64,000 nt of DNA from Amanita rubescens (Eukaryota > Basidiomycota > Agaricomycetes > Agaricales > Amanitaceae): NCBI GenBank assembly GCA_015039365.1, contig WION01000003.1, positions 1,116,001-1,180,000 of the forward strand, read 5' to 3'. Below are positions 12,513 through 24,655 of the stretch, piece by piece. Every line of letters starts with the position of its first letter. Position 1 is the stretch's first letter. Position numbers and translations under genes: made by a program. The notes under the pieces were generated by a model. The model did no database searches, was not told where the DNA came from, and worked only from the letters and a program-made list of their open reading frames with translations.

Positions 12513-15500
12513 TCATGACCAGAAGATGCATTGTTTCTCTCGAGGTGGATTCAACTGCATTAGATAGGTTAGCCATCTCATGAACATGACCTGGATCAAC
12601 AAACCTTGGCATTCTCTGGGCATTTAAATGCATCTGCGAATTCATGGATGTTGTACACCGTTCCCTCTACACGATAAGCGTGTCGGCGAGTGAGGATCCG
12701 TTCGAATCCGCTGAACCTTTTTTGGGGGGCCACGTCAACGAAAGTAAACCATCGTATATATCCATACTCACCGCCTTCCTCTGGTTTCATATTCCTAGCC
12801 CAAATCCGGGCGAATGAAATGAAAAACAGTTGCTCACTAAACATCAGTTCAATCCATACATCTCACAACATCTGAACTTACATACCGAGTGTAATTGAGA
12901 CCAGGTAGCAGATATTCGTTACCAGCATCATACGAATCTTGATATTGTGCCTGCCATGCACGGTAAGCTTGGATTAGCCCTGAATCACCGATGTTCTCTC
13001 CTGATGTCCTGTCAAGAGGTAAACATGTCGTCAGAATCTGAATGAAATAAGGCACGGACAAATTTCCCTAGGTAAAACTTATCAGCCTTGAGCACAAATC
13101 ATTATCATCGAGAGACATACATTGACGTGTATTTTGCCTCCCTTTCCGTCAGTCTATAGTGTACTCTGCACGGGAATATAGCATTAGAAATTGTAAAAAA
13201 AGTACGGGATATCTGCGTACCAGAAAACTGCTTTCACAATGCAATCTTGTTTCTTCTTGAATCCTTTGCTCGTCGCCTCCGTCCACCATTCTTCTAGTTT
13301 TCCTTGCGGATTATAAAGCCTTCCAGGCAGAGTCAAATGCATGCTACTCCCGTTTATCAGCTGCCAATCTCAGAGAACGCGATGCAGAAAATCTGACCGT
13401 CAGCTCATGAGCGGCAACGTGACCAAAGGCTCCGTATTTTAAATACGACTGGCCTACAAATAGGACGTCAGGAAAAAATGATGCTTCCGATTGTGTTCAT
13501 GTATACCAATTCACGGCAAAGAACGGGGGTTGGAGTATTCCAGCAGGGAATACAATCTGTTGTGATGTCAGATACAACGTAGGCATGGTGATAGCGATTA
13601 AAGGCTACCTCGTTGGCCGGGGGATTGTAATAAGCATTCACCGTTGGTGGATACATCTCCCATGCTTCGCGGTCTCGACGTTTGCCTAACCGGTGCCATT
13701 GCTTGATCTGTTCACTCCCCCTTGTGAAGAAACATGTCCAGTCAATGTCACCAGTATGAAGCCAACACTTACTCGGCTTGCAACACATTCCCAAAGAAAT
13801 CATATCTATCGACGTGGACTTCTTGATAATATCGGGCGATTGCTTTCGGATCTCTTGTATCTGGGGAAAGTGGATATCCTACTTTGATCTGGACCTCCGA
13901 AGCCTGTACGTGATCGTTAATTCTATACCTCATAGGAACCAAAAAAAAGTTGACCTTGTCCGCAGCCGCATTCGCCGACTTTTCGTCCATCCAGTCAATG
14001 TGTGGAAGCGACTTCTTGAAAGCTTTCACGATATCTGAAAAGCCATCAGCCACTTCCACCGATAAAGAGGCATTGTTAGACCTTTAATAACTGCAGTCCC
14101 TTTTTCTCTCGACTCTCCTCCGAACGTCTCGTTGACAAAGTAGCGGCCAGCAGCAAAGCCCAATCTCTCCTCAACTTGTCCAACACAGTATTCGGCGCGA
14201 TCACCCACTGCTCCTTTCTTGATACCAGTTAATGCCTCCGTCAGGCTCCTCTGGGCTTTCCAAGCTTCGGTATCCATGCCTAAGTAAGGTGACAGATTAA
14301 GTGCAGCTTGAGTGACAAGATACGCTTCAATAATTTCGGATTCCGTTTCGTCCAGTATGTCAGACAACGATTGGGAGTATGGAGGATATGTCAATATAAC
14401 TTTGCTAGGATAGTGAAGAACGTCGAACTTGGCGAAATAAGAAGGGAAGTGGAACTGTGTTAAAGTATCCGTCAAATTGGATATGTGCACAGGATTGTAA
14501 GTGGCGATAGGATCTTGCACTAGAACCTCTCTGTTGGAACTGTCAGTAAGGTCGGTAGGTTCGAGAGGATGTACTTACAGGTCCAAGCTTGCTTCAGCCA
14601 ACCTCCGTTCGAATTTGACTGCACCCCGAGCTAACTTGCGTGCCTTTTGTGTCCAGTTTCCAGGCTTGTCATCATCGCCATCATGGTCATGATCATCTCC
14701 ACCCCATGGCGGCCAGGGCCAAGGCGGCCAAACAGTCTCGTCTCCATCTTGAACCGCAAGGGCATCTCCACTTTCCTGGTGCTTGGAACCTTCTTCAGGA
14801 AGGCTCAAAAGCAACCTTTCTACAACATCGGTGTATATCTCTCTGATGACATCTTCCTCGTAATACTCCTGAAAACTGTGTCAAGGACAAGTTCGTTATC
14901 AACATCTCGGGCACTGACCTTGGATGGTAAGCCAAGAGAAGGTTGATTGAACCACAAGGACATGAGATTTGGATCATCACCAACATCGCCTTCCACGCTG
15001 AAAGAGAACAATCCAGGAATACCTTTGCCTCCGCGTTAGTAGCAATGACACGAAAATAGACAGTGTGATTTACCCTTGGAGTGCAAATAGGCAACAGCGG
15101 CCGTTAATCCGCCTACTTTCACATCACCTTTTAATAATGACTCTTTGTCCTTACTTCTGTACAGCCGCCTGATAGTCTTTACAAACTTTACAAGGGGACC
15201 GGCACCAATGTCATTCAGTTCGCTTTCGCCCAGACAAGATGAGTAGAAATCGCGCAGCTTGCGGAGAAGTTCTTCGTCGTACGAAGTTTTGAAAGACGAA
15301 AGGGATGATTTGGACTCTAAAATCTGTCTAATTACTTGCTTGTTTTCTTGAGACAAGGCCTCAAAAACCCCGAATGTGCCCTTGTCGGCAGGCAAAGGAT
15401 GCGCCTTGAGCCAACCTCCAGCTAACCAAATTAATGCGATAGCTACCAAAGCGAATAGTAACGTACTGGCAAAGTCAGTAGAAGTTTTCACAAGGGATCC

Positions 15501-16198
15501 TGAGACGTGTCCAGAGAGGATAGAATTGAAGCAGACAGAACGATGCATTGTGGAGTATTGCAGGTATCCTAAGATGAATGCATCAAACTAACGTTCTCAC
15601 GAATAGAGCTTTTACCTACCTTGCCTGGAGGCAAATTCGTTGGGACAGGAGCACCTGTAGACGTGGTCGGCACTTGTGTCGCTGTGACAGTGGCGGTAGA
15701 GGTTGTGATGAAAGTGATAGTCGTTGCAGAGAGAGTTGTACTGGTGGCCGTGGCCGTTGCAGTGGCAGTAGTGATGGCAGTAGTGATGGCAGTAGTGGTG
15801 ACGGTGGCAGTGGCGGTATGAGTTTCAGTAGGTTCGGTGCCACCTCCACCATCCCCATGCTTCCCGCGTTCTAAATTGAGCCTATGTTGTGTACCCGCGT
15901 ATAGACCGACAAAGACCTGGGATGTATTACTATAAGCGCGTCTGAGAAGCCCGTAATATGATAGAGAGGCGTACGGAACAAAGAAGCAAAAGAAAAAGTG
16001 TGATAACGAGAAGAATCTTCGTCAAAGATGTCAGAGGTTCATGAGCTATGGAGCTGATTCCTGTGCCTCTAGGCTGTTGGTCTTCTTGCTCGTGTGAATT
16101 TGGAAGCAGAGGAGCCGACTCTGGGTAGGAATTAGCAAGAATAAGAGGGAACGGAAGAACTGACCATGGTCCGCATTTGGCGGCTCCGGAGCCTCCAT
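12513..16198 (-). CDS. M13-family (neprilysin/ECE-like) membrane metallopeptidase
   Basis: Type II membrane zinc endopeptidase. Twenty exons are read on the minus strand: 16198-16165, 16120-15975, 15916-15620, 15568-15467, 15421-15074, 15022-14919, 14868-14579, 14530-14082, 14034-13955, 13903-13773, 13720-13609, 13556-13507, 13453-13398, 13343-13221, 13165-13121, 13067-13060, 13008-12886, 12836-12772, 12710-12605, 12554-12513. A transmembrane helix (TKILLVITLFLLLL...) follows a short cytosolic tail, then a Thr/Ala-rich stalk and the catalytic domain with VNAYYNPPANE, HELTHAFDSA, SGENIGDSG and KCPENAK...CIFW. Exons total 2,711 nt; eight sites each carry one extra base beside a transition partner, and 2,703 nt gives exactly 901 codons. 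Extracellular substrate unknown. Confidence 0.9.
13060..13067 (-). other. 8-nt micro-exon of the M13 peptidase
   Basis: Splitting a 112-nt gap into introns 13068-13120 (53 nt) and 13009-13059 (51 nt) leaves the 8-nt exon GGAAATTT. It supplies Gly-Asn-Leu and makes HVNGNLTSGENIGD, matching the family at this point. Skipping it breaks the reading frame. Confidence 0.75.
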
Positions 16199-16412
16199 GT
16201 TGCAGGAGATATTGCAATGGGGAGAGCAAGGTATAAGTAAAGGTGCTCGGCCTCGATGTCGCCTTGTGTTCACTAAGCTATTTTAGTCATTCATTACTTG
16301 GCCCTGTTTGTCCAAGAATAGTCTCTCTCTCACACCGCATCGCCAAATGCTTCCTTGCAGAATAAAATCTCACTGATAACGACCCTTGTGCGCTTTTTTC
16401 CTCTCAGCATCG
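16199..16412. promoter_or_regulatory. Divergent promoter of the M13 peptidase and MFS transporter
   Basis: 214 bp separate the two divergent start codons. No TATA box or recognised factor site was identified. Confidence 0.4.
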
Positions 16413-18352
16413 ATGTCCACTGCCAGCCATTCTTCTTCTACACTCAGAGATGAATCATGCCCTCTTCTGCGCGACCAGTCTGATTCTGAACTTGAGGCCC
16501 AGAAAGCCTTTCGTGTTACCCCTCTCCCTAAATTTCAGTTGGCCACTCTGTGCATAAGTAGAATGATAGACCCAATAGCGTTCACACAGGTATGGGATAC
16601 AACATATTGACTCTATTTGCAAATTCATTGCTCGAGTACAGGTTTTTCCATATATCAACGAGTTTCTAGCTTCCCTACATGTGGCCGATAACGACCCATC
16701 CCGGATTGGTTTTTATAGCGGCATTGTGGTATGCGTGGAGTCTGAATCATAGTTTTCGAATCCCTGAAAAGCGTCTAGGAATCCAGCTACGCTGTCGTTC
16801 AGCTTTGCTGGATCTACCAATGGGCGAAACTGTCCGGTAAGCATTCCGTGGTTTCTTTTGATGGATTCTCATACTTCGTTTCCAGACATTATTGGTCGGC
16901 GTCCCATTATTATAGGCGCGCCGCTGGGCATAGCACTAACTACTCTGTCGCTTGGCTTATCTACAACTTATGGCCAGATTTTAGCTTCACGCTGCTTGGG
17001 TCAGTGGTATTTGTCAGTTCTAGGACGTGCATTGATGGATGTGCGTTCATCAGCTGGTATCTTCTCCGCCAATTCTGCTGTCATTGTGTCCGCTATCGGT
17101 GAGGTGACGGACTCGACGAATCAAATATTGGCTTTCCCCATATTTGGCTTGTGCTGGCCATTAGGAGGCATCATAGGGTCTATACAAATCCTTCTCCCTT
17201 CATTTGTTTTCTCATGTGTTTTGCAGCCCTCTCATAGGTGGCTTGTTTTCAAAACCCGCGGAGCGCTTTCCAGAGCTGTTTGACTGGCCGTTCATGAGAC
17301 GACACCCGTACTTCTTACCCTGCCTTGTCTCCGCCTCTATTTCACTCATGGCAGCTATATCAGCCTTCCTGTTTCTTGATGAGGTATGTTAAAATGTACT
17401 GCTACAAACCTTCACTGATATTCACTTGACCTCATAGACCTTGCCGAAGAAATGTGCCAAGAAGCTGCAGCCTTCATATGGAACAAGCCAAGAATCTACG
17501 GAGCCAGAACTTGATCGCGTATTCACCATGCGTGATTTGCTTTCCATTCCTAGTATCAGAGCTTTATGCGCATCTAGCTGCGCATTGAGTTTCATTGCAA
17601 CGGGATTTGACGTCCTTTTCGTTCTTTTCTGTTACACTCCTATCAGCTCTGGCGGTCTGGGTTTTTCTGTGAGCATGATGCTAGATTCTCGTAATCCTCC
17701 ACCTTACCGCGATACTAGACCTCGCAGATCGGTTATTCACTTGCCATCGCGGGCGTCATATCCGTACTCATTCAGATCCTCATTCTCCCATCTCTGCTAA
17801 GCAGGTTTAATAATGCCAAACTGTACAATTTTTTCATGTTGCTCTGGCCATTTGCATTCGCCGTCTTGCCTTTCCTTAACAGCATAGCGGTCAATAATAT
17901 AGGTCCATCAACGGGTACCATAGGCTCATATGTTTCGACCCCTCTGTGGATAGGGATAGCCATCGTACTTTCTCTAGCGCGGACTAGCTGCCTAGCATTC
18001 TCGTAGGTTACTCTCCCTTCTTAACAACTCCCGACTCACGTTTGTAGTGTCAACATGATTTTGGTGAAAGATAATGTACCCAATCCTTCATCACTGGGTG
18101 CGACGAACGGGCTTGTTCAATTCTTCATGTGTTTATCGCGTGCGCTCAGCCCTGCATTCGTGAGGTGAGTTACAGTAAGTTCTACGGCTATCATCGTAGT
18201 TAAATCATTGCAGCACCGCCTTCTCTTGGTCGTTGAAAAAGGATATTTTAGGTGGCCACATGTGGGTGGTGGTGATGATACTAATATCTATACTAGGCTA
18301 CACCACTTCAAAAAGGATCCCATGTTACAGCCTTACGCACCAGAATATATAA
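16413..18352 (+). CDS. MFS transporter (fungal ZIF1/TetA-like drug-type)
   Basis: Membrane transporter of the major facilitator superfamily; substrate not predictable. Ten exons (16413-16589, 16642-16728, 16779-16836, 16886-16999, 17054-17177, 17227-17383, 17438-17668, 17728-18002, 18048-18164, 18214-18352) sum to 1,479 nt, 492 residues, with no frame defect. An acidic N-terminal tail (CPLLRDQSDSELEAQ) precedes the first helix. The signature loop between helices 2 and 3 reads SDIIGRRPIIIGAPLG, a DRxGRRP-type motif. Further hydrophobic segments include IFGLCWPLGGIIGPLIGGLF and the C-terminal MWVVVMILISILGYT. A central hydrophilic loop (TLPKKCAKKLQPSYG...) separates the two six-helix halves. 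It converges with the acyl-CoA synthetase, 82 bp between stops. Confidence 0.85.
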
Positions 18353-18434
18353 GGGTGCTGGGTATTACTGTAGTGATGTATATCAATATCTTCAGTCTAT
18401 ACATTACTCCACACAAGGTTATTGCTAAAATGGT

Positions 18435-21250
18435 CTAGTTTATAGGCTCTCCCATTCGATAGAGGTTCTCAATCGCAGCTTTGTGCATTTTATAGGCGTC
18501 TTTACGCTTTATCTTCATCGTTGGCGTAAGTGTCCCGTTCTCGACGGAGAAAGCCTCAAGAGTCAGATGGATGCGTTTGACGGTCTCGAAACTTGCACAT
18601 TGTTAGTGGAAGCTGTCTGGGATGCGACGGGCCACTTACCCTTTAAGACCATTACGCCTAGCCTCGCGAGATAAAATCGACAGTATTTGGTCCTGGATGC
18701 TTTGATCGGAAATTGCCCGGAAGAGTTCTTGCTGATTGTCTTGCGCAACTTTCTTTCTAAACACCTTGGAAGCAAGGATAGCGAGTTGTACAGGATCCAG
18801 GACGACTATGGCCACGAGGTACGATTGCAAGGAATCACCGTGCACGTAGATTTGAGACACGATGGGGACACTGCTGTATAGATTCTCGACCCTTTCAAGA
18901 GCAACATATTCCCCTTGCGCTAATTTCATGATATTCTAATGGATGAGTGTCACATGTAAACTATTCAGGTTCGAGGCAAAATAACGAACTTTGATACGGT
19001 CGATAATCTTGACCCGGCCACAGGAATCGATTTCCGCGACGTCACCAGTGTGAAGCCAGCCCTCGTTGTCGAGAGTGTTTTCGTGTGTTCTTCTCGTCTG
19101 CGGCAGTGTTAGCATATCTCCTTCCTCAATTCATCAACATACCTTTATAATACTCTGTGAAACAATTGACACCACGGATACACAACTCTCCCCGAGGATT
19201 GGGCTTATCTTCAGATGTATACCCCATAGATGGCACGTCAACGAGTTTGACCTCGTTAACAGGCTGTGGGGGACCAACAGTCCCACTGCAAGTCGGGTCA
19301 AAGGGCAACGACCTAGTACATGGTACCGCACGTTTCGGTCATACCATAACTGAAAAAACTGAGTTTCATAATAGCTTGTACGGGAGAAGACTGCTATCTC
19401 TCACCCTGGAAAAAAGTGAAGGCCGAATGATCAACAAACTTCGTACAAAACATACCTTCAACAACCTCGCAGGCAAAAGCAATCTTCAAGAAATCTAAAA
19501 CATCCGGGCTGATAGGCGCAGAGCCGCTAGTGAGAAGCGATATTTGGATTTCCGAGGACAGCTTGAATCTACACAAGTTAGTTCTACGTTTCAAGTCCTT
19601 AGTAGTCACATACCTTGCGGAAAACTAACTTGTCCCAGAATACGTGCGTCGGGTCACCCGTTCTACTACAACTTCTCCATCTTCGCTGCCATAGCCGCTC
19701 TGAAAATATTGCCACGCAAGCCCGGAACATTTCCGCCAGCCATCGCAGCTTGGATAGACTCGGTTTAAAACACGAGGAACGGAGGGGAAGAACTGAGGCT
19801 TCAAAATCTGTGCGTCTTCAAGCAATCTCAAGGGATCGCCAGTAAAATATCCTATTTTGGCTCCTACGGCCATGGTACATAACTCCAAAAGTCGCTGTGA
19901 AAATAATGGACTGAGTAATAATAATGTGGAATTATGGCTCACATACCCCGTAAATATGAGCTAGGGGTAGATATGATAACATACTGCCATTATCCGGGAG
20001 TGAAAGTCCATAAAGATTGGATTGCACAGCAAGAGCCAAATTCTTGTGCTTCAACACAGCGCCTGTCAACATATGTCAGGATCCAGAAGTGGGGCCAAAT
20101 ACTATTGATTACCTTTAGGATTACCGGTGGTGCCCTATTGCATCTAGAATGAGTGCCAAGATAGACGTGAGCAGACCCCAAAACGCACAGAGGTATAGCA
20201 GATGGAAGACACCAGGTCGGGTGTGGCTGGAATTGGATCTATCAGATTAGCTTTGCCAAATGTCTCAACTAAGGAGAGTTGTCATCTGAAGCAAAGCTTA
20301 ATATTGGGGATATGCAACGTACGCTCCAGCAGATCCATAACCTTTATGCCAACCTTGCCCCCCATTGCACAAGGACGTTCTTCATCTCAGGTGTCAGTTC
20401 GTCCATGGAAACAAGAAGCTTGACTTGCGGTATCTTGTCCGACAACTTGAGCAGAGCAGGAAGATGATCACAAGTACTGAAAACTACTGTTATATGCGCA
20501 TGATTGATGCTTTCGATGCGTCAGTAAGGAGCTATTATTGAGACTGAAAGTCGCACATGTATTCTGACAAGATATTAGGATCCATGTTGAGTAAATATTG
20601 CATGCTACTTACCAACAGAATCCTGGCCTAGTGTATCATATAGGCTGACTTCAACCTTCTGATAGCTTTGAAGTGCTAGGTCGACTATTTGCCATTCTAC
20701 GCCATGTCAAGTACACTCTGCGTCCTTCATGTTGCGATGCCACTTACCTGGCCTATTCTGAGACCATATGCCTACCGTATCGTAGTCTCCGCCACCAACC
20801 TCACCCCTCGTGAACAGTGCATGAAGTGCACTGCCGATGCAACGCCTTCTTTCATCTACTTCACCATACGTTTGCCAGGTGTACTCAGCAGCGAAGCGCA
20901 GGGGATTCTTCGAAATGACTTGACGGTGTCCCAAGAAGGCCCGGTCGCGCCCGACTTTTAACCCAGTGAGGAATATCTCGTCCACCGTTAGGAGTGAATT
21001 GGGAGTCTCCTCAGTTAATAAACCGAAGATGGCTAAAGCTAGTGTCAAGGACAAATGGATAAAGGAACGAGCTAACTGTACCATTTCGGTAATGGGCTAC
21101 ACATATAGTAGGTGAATAAAGAATTTGCATGTTCAACATAAGTGACAGACCTGTCTGGCCTGGACGCTTAGTACCAGGTACTTGGACTGACTGTTTGTCG
21201 TATGGCAGAACTGGTGGCCATGGAATCGACTTCTCCCTGTTCAGAGCCAT
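18435..21250 (-). CDS. Long-chain fatty-acid-CoA ligase (FAA1/FAA4-like)
   Basis: ATP-dependent activation of fatty acids to acyl-CoA. Sixteen minus-strand exons: 21250-21151, 21097-21083, 21038-20748, 20696-20613, 20563-20557, 20509-20323, 20268-20189, 20134-20113, 20062-19947, 19894-19614, 19568-19456, 19405, 19349-19143, 19097-18990, 18935-18640, 18591-18435. Motifs in order: [24 protein letters not shown], the AMP-binding loop [57 protein letters not shown] and [15 protein letters not shown]. The exons total 2,065 nt. Phase bookkeeping needs seven surplus bases, leaving 2,058 nt (685 residues), the normal family size. Two clear surplus sites are 19754/19753 and 19316/19315, each T/C at a Tyr wobble. 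A 7-nt and a 1-nt exon are needed to restore conserved motifs. Confidence 0.88.
19405..19405 (-). other. Single-nucleotide exon (G) or nested intron pair
   Basis: Two abutting introns, 19455-19406 (GTATGT...TTCCAG, 50 nt) and 19404-19350 (GTGAGA...TTTCAG, 55 nt), leave one G between them. GAA G|G|T TAT GGT gives Glu-Gly-Tyr-Gly, the invariant EGYGMTE motif of AMP-binding enzymes. Splicing as one intron loses the G and breaks frame. An equivalent description is two consecutive splicing reactions, as in a stwintron. Confidence 0.75.
20557..20563 (-). other. 7-nt micro-exon of the acyl-CoA synthetase
   Basis: AATACAT between introns of 49 nt (20564-20612) and 47 nt (20510-20556) joins to give [15 protein letters not shown], matching the family. 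Confidence 0.7.
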
Positions 21251-22189
21251 ATACACGTAGACGAGGACTTGAGGAAAGCAGTGCTTAGTAGGGGTGCTCG
21301 TTCGGTCCGGTTATCACACTGAGCCGCAGCGGTACTACTAGTACTAGCATTGCATGTGAAAATTAAGGGAGCGTCGTCCCATTGAGGTTTAGCCCCGGTT
21401 CCCGGCCCCGGCTACTTTCAACTTCCGCTCCCTCCGTGTCGAAGCGCCCATACGCGAACTGCTAGAAACCTCGTTGGGTTAGTCTGGAGCTGTGGAATAC
21501 TCCGTGTCGAGAGGCAACGTGCCGCGCGAATTCTCTGCATACTACAAAATGAAATAACAATATCGACCGATGCTTTATATGTGATGGACCTATCGCTCTC
21601 CAGATTTGAGGAAAACATCACACTTTCACGAGTTCCCGTGGGCCGTTGGACAGGTTTGCAGGCAGTATTTCTGTCCCGGTTGGCCGTCTTTTGCTCAAGT
21701 TTATATCAACGGTTCTGTGATTGAGTCCATCACTTCGATCAACACTTCGATAGCTATGCAAAATAGCACATATCATTAGATACGAGCAACGAGTAGCGAG
21801 AACTCGGCTGCCACTTGTGCCTAGGTACATTTAGTTCAAAACTTTTTTTCCAATCTCAGAGTACGGTTACGAAGTGACCAAAGGGAGAAAAATGGGTCGT
21901 TATCGGTGAAAGCGTTGGATTTATAGCGAGTGATCATGTCACCTCTGTCTTAGACTCGCTAGCGACATCACCAAACTTCAATATAGGGCCGCTCGAGTCG
22001 TGCTGGATTGGTTTCAACGTTCCAAGGAAGCTGGAAGCTTTGATATTCTTATCATCCGAGTCATTATTATTATTAATTGCGCTCCAAGCCCTGTCCTCGT
22101 GCGAATTATCATACACTCGGGAATAGGAACAGAGACGGTACACAATCATCATGCATCAGGTAACAAGTAGCAGCGTGAAATTACGCTCG
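21251..22189. other. Intergenic, possible small ORF at 21934-22152 (-)
   Basis: Contains the acyl-CoA synthetase promoter and 3' flank of the EF-hand gene. A 72-codon minus-strand frame beginning MMIVYRLCSYSR lies at 22152-21934; no family is recognised and it may be chance. Confidence 0.3.
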
Positions 22190-23190
22190 TTATGGTGCGT
22201 TCAGTATCAGCTGTGCATTGTCTTCGTCAAGTTGGTCGAACGTGAAATAATCAAACTCACGGTCATGAATTGCTCAAAATTCATCCGCACCCATCCATCT
22301 CTGTCCGAGTCAAGTCTGCGAGTAGTCCAGCGCTCAGCAATTAAAAGGACGCAAGATTACATACTGTTTGAACGAGTCCGTCAGTGTCTTTATGGTGACG
22401 CAAGCCCTGATAAACCGATCAAATGTGATCGTCGGAGGTGGTCCAATTTCAGTGGCCGGTCCAGAGGCTTCATTCATCATCGCACCTTTCAAAGGATATA
22501 CGACAGATCATTGTGAGCTCACCATATTTTCGTTCAATCAGAGTTAAGAGTGTTTGGGAGAAATTGTACCCGAAGCTTCGGAGGGCTTCAGTCAGCTCCC
22601 TCCCGTCAATCGACCCTGACCGGTCTCGGTCAAAATGACGGAAGACATTCTGCCAGTCAACAATGTACTTCCATAATGCGGTAAATTCTAGATTGATCGT
22701 CAATCACATCAGAGAGCGAGTTGAAAATAGGAGACCTTGGAATCCGATGGAACCGTTGCGATCCGTGTCCTATTATTAAAGATGCATAGTCTTAGACCGA
22801 GTAGTACGATGACGACATATGAGGCATACAAAAATGTTCATTAACATTTTCAGGGTATCAATATCGAATCCTGTGTCAACGGAATCAGTTGCCTGGGACT
22901 GCCAAAAAGAAAGCTAACTGTTACTGGTTCCATTTCCTACGGGTCATTCAGTACAAGATACCGGGATCATGATGGAATAACATGCCATTAACCAAGGCAG
23001 TTTGCAGTTCATCCGCAGTTATGTACCCAGACCGGTCAGTATCTACGGCTTTAAACCAATGCCACACTTGGGGATCCACGCCAGGCAGGGGACCTGAAGA
23101 ATTGTGGTGGTGACCATCATGCTTACGAGGCTTGTCGCTGCTTGAGCGTGAAGCTGCTGAAGGTCGGTGCTCGCGATGACTCGAGTACAT
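22190..23190 (-). CDS. Penta-EF-hand calcium-binding protein (PEF1/ALG-2 family)
   Basis: Small calcium sensor of the penta-EF-hand group. Readable exons, 3' to 5': 22190-22210, 22261-22315, 22365-22467, 22523-22687, then short exons up to about 22910, and the 5' exon from about 22975 to 23190. EF loops seen are DTDRSGYITADE, DTDRNGSIGFQE, DRDRSGSIDGRE and DSDRDGWVRMNF, with the linking helix LWKYIVDWQNVFRHF typical of the family. The N-terminal region is Ser/His-rich (MYSSHREHRPSAAS...HDGHHHNSS), as in other PEF proteins. The start at 23190 is the first ATG of the open exon; an upstream exon cannot be excluded. The junction after LQTALVNG (about 22975) was not resolved with a standard donor. 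Ends ...MTLILNAP at 22190. Confidence 0.8.
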
Positions 23191-23369
23191 GGATGTGGCT
23201 TCTCGAAACTGACTGCTTTTGGCAAAGACGCTATTTATATCAGACAACCAGTGCCCAATAAGGTACTCATATCCAAGTTGGTGTAGGTGGTGCCCAGTGA
23301 TATGTTGGTGAATGAGAAACGCCAGCGGGTTCGGCTCAAACTTGCCCAGGCGTGGGAGCCCGAATCATC

Positions 23370-24655
23370 ATGACTTTGCCACCTACTAGTACCATCAAAG
23401 CAGTCATTTTCGATGTGGGACTTACTTTTGGGATCCGAATTTTAACTAAATTAACCTACGTTAAGATTGGTGGCGTCGTACTGAAAAGTCCATTCATTGA
23501 AATTGCTGCATACGAGAAGGAATTACGACTGCCTCCAAACTATCTAAATTGCTTGATGTAAGAATTTCACTGGTTCGTAGATAATAAAAAACTGAATATG
23601 CATCAGTGTAGGACGAGGTCCGCAGGGCGCTTGGCAAAAATTCGAGCGTGGAGAGATCGGAATTTTTGAATTCTACGATGCTTTCAGTCGCGATCTGTCA
23701 GACGCCCAGGTTGGCAATGAATTGTACTTCAATGGCTCAATATGTGGTCAGTCATGATGACGAACGTTCCTTCTCAGGTACATGCGCTATTGCGATCGCA
23801 AAGGCATAGGTATACGTATAACAGGCGCTCCAACGTCAGCATGTAGAGCTTACCTGTCGACAATAGAATTGTCCATTGCTACCCAAGACCCTAGTCGTCA
23901 ACGGTAGAGAGGTAATGTCTATCATTAAATATCCCGTTCTCATATCGCTAAGCAGCTACCTTGCTAAAAGCTATTTGGCAGGATGATGCGTGAATCCCAG
24001 CAATACAACCCTCACATCCGTGAAGCTATCATCCGTATTAAAGGTGAATGAAATTATAGGTGATCTGGAACCCATAATGATCGGTACGAAGATGCTGGCA
24101 AATACAGGGTGATTGCTTTAACAAACAATTACTCCGTCATCAATGCACCTCCTTCAGAGCTTGCTTTTTTGGGCTGGGATGTCAACGGGGCTGTGCCGCA
24201 ACATCTCAGGGAGTTGTTCGATGACTTTTGTGACAGTAGCACTCTCGGTATGCGGTTAGTCTACAGGAGATTTTCTAACATATGCATGAAAATAATAATG
24301 TCCCAGCAAGCCAGAGCCAGAGTTTTATCTACTTGCTTGCAGCAGAAATGAAATCAAGCCGCAGGAAGCAGTGTTTCTTGATGATATAGGAATGTACGTG
24401 CTGGAATTTTCGGTGTCAACACTGAGGTGACAGATACAGCGCTCATAGAAACCTCAAAACAGCACGAGAACTTGGAATGAAGACCATTCGTGAGTTAGCC
24501 TTGCGCTGATTCATTCGACCAGAGTTGATATCAATACAGGAGTATCAATCGGACAAACACTCGATGCAGTCACGGAGTTGGAGGAACTTCTGGGACTTGA
24601 CCTCACAGGACATGGTTGTGCTAAAGGACTGCTCGACAAAGCTTTAGTGCGATGA
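23370..24655 (+). CDS. HAD-like hydrolase (epoxide hydrolase N-terminal/ACAD10 type)
   Basis: Haloacid dehalogenase superfamily protein. Exon 1 (23370-23414) joins exon 2 (23466-23557) to give KAVIFDIGGVVLKSP, the nucleophile motif; the second acidic position is Gly, as in the subgroup fused to acyl-CoA dehydrogenase in ACAD10. Later blocks are GPQGAWQKFERGEI, MMRESQQYNPHIREAIIRIK, ALTNNYS (motif II), LGMRKPEPEFY (motif III Lys) and EAVFLDDIGIAHRNLKTARELGM (motif IV acidic pair). The C-terminus is TLDAVTELEELLGLDLTGHG...ALVR. Exons between about 23710 and 23900 were not resolved. It is divergent from the EF-hand gene, with 179 bp between starts. Confidence 0.8.

Noticed and set aside
15036..15548. 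ORF starting MHRSVCFNSIL as the N-terminus of the M13 peptidase
   Set aside because: It reads through intron 15422-15466 and past two frame errors. The spliced model gives the family motif DPCENFYDFATGGW plus an upstream stalk, membrane helix and start at 16198.
15578..15874. Cys/Gly/Ser-rich plus-strand ORF opposite the peptidase stalk
   Set aside because: Antisense shadow of the Thr/Ala-rich stalk codons.
12513..16198. M13 peptidase, LST8, GLT1 and acyl-CoA synthetase as pseudogenes because of frameshifts
   Set aside because: All catalytic motifs are intact, each resolved excess base pairs with a transition partner, and frame closes at the family's normal length. A merged-allele consensus explains this better than decay.
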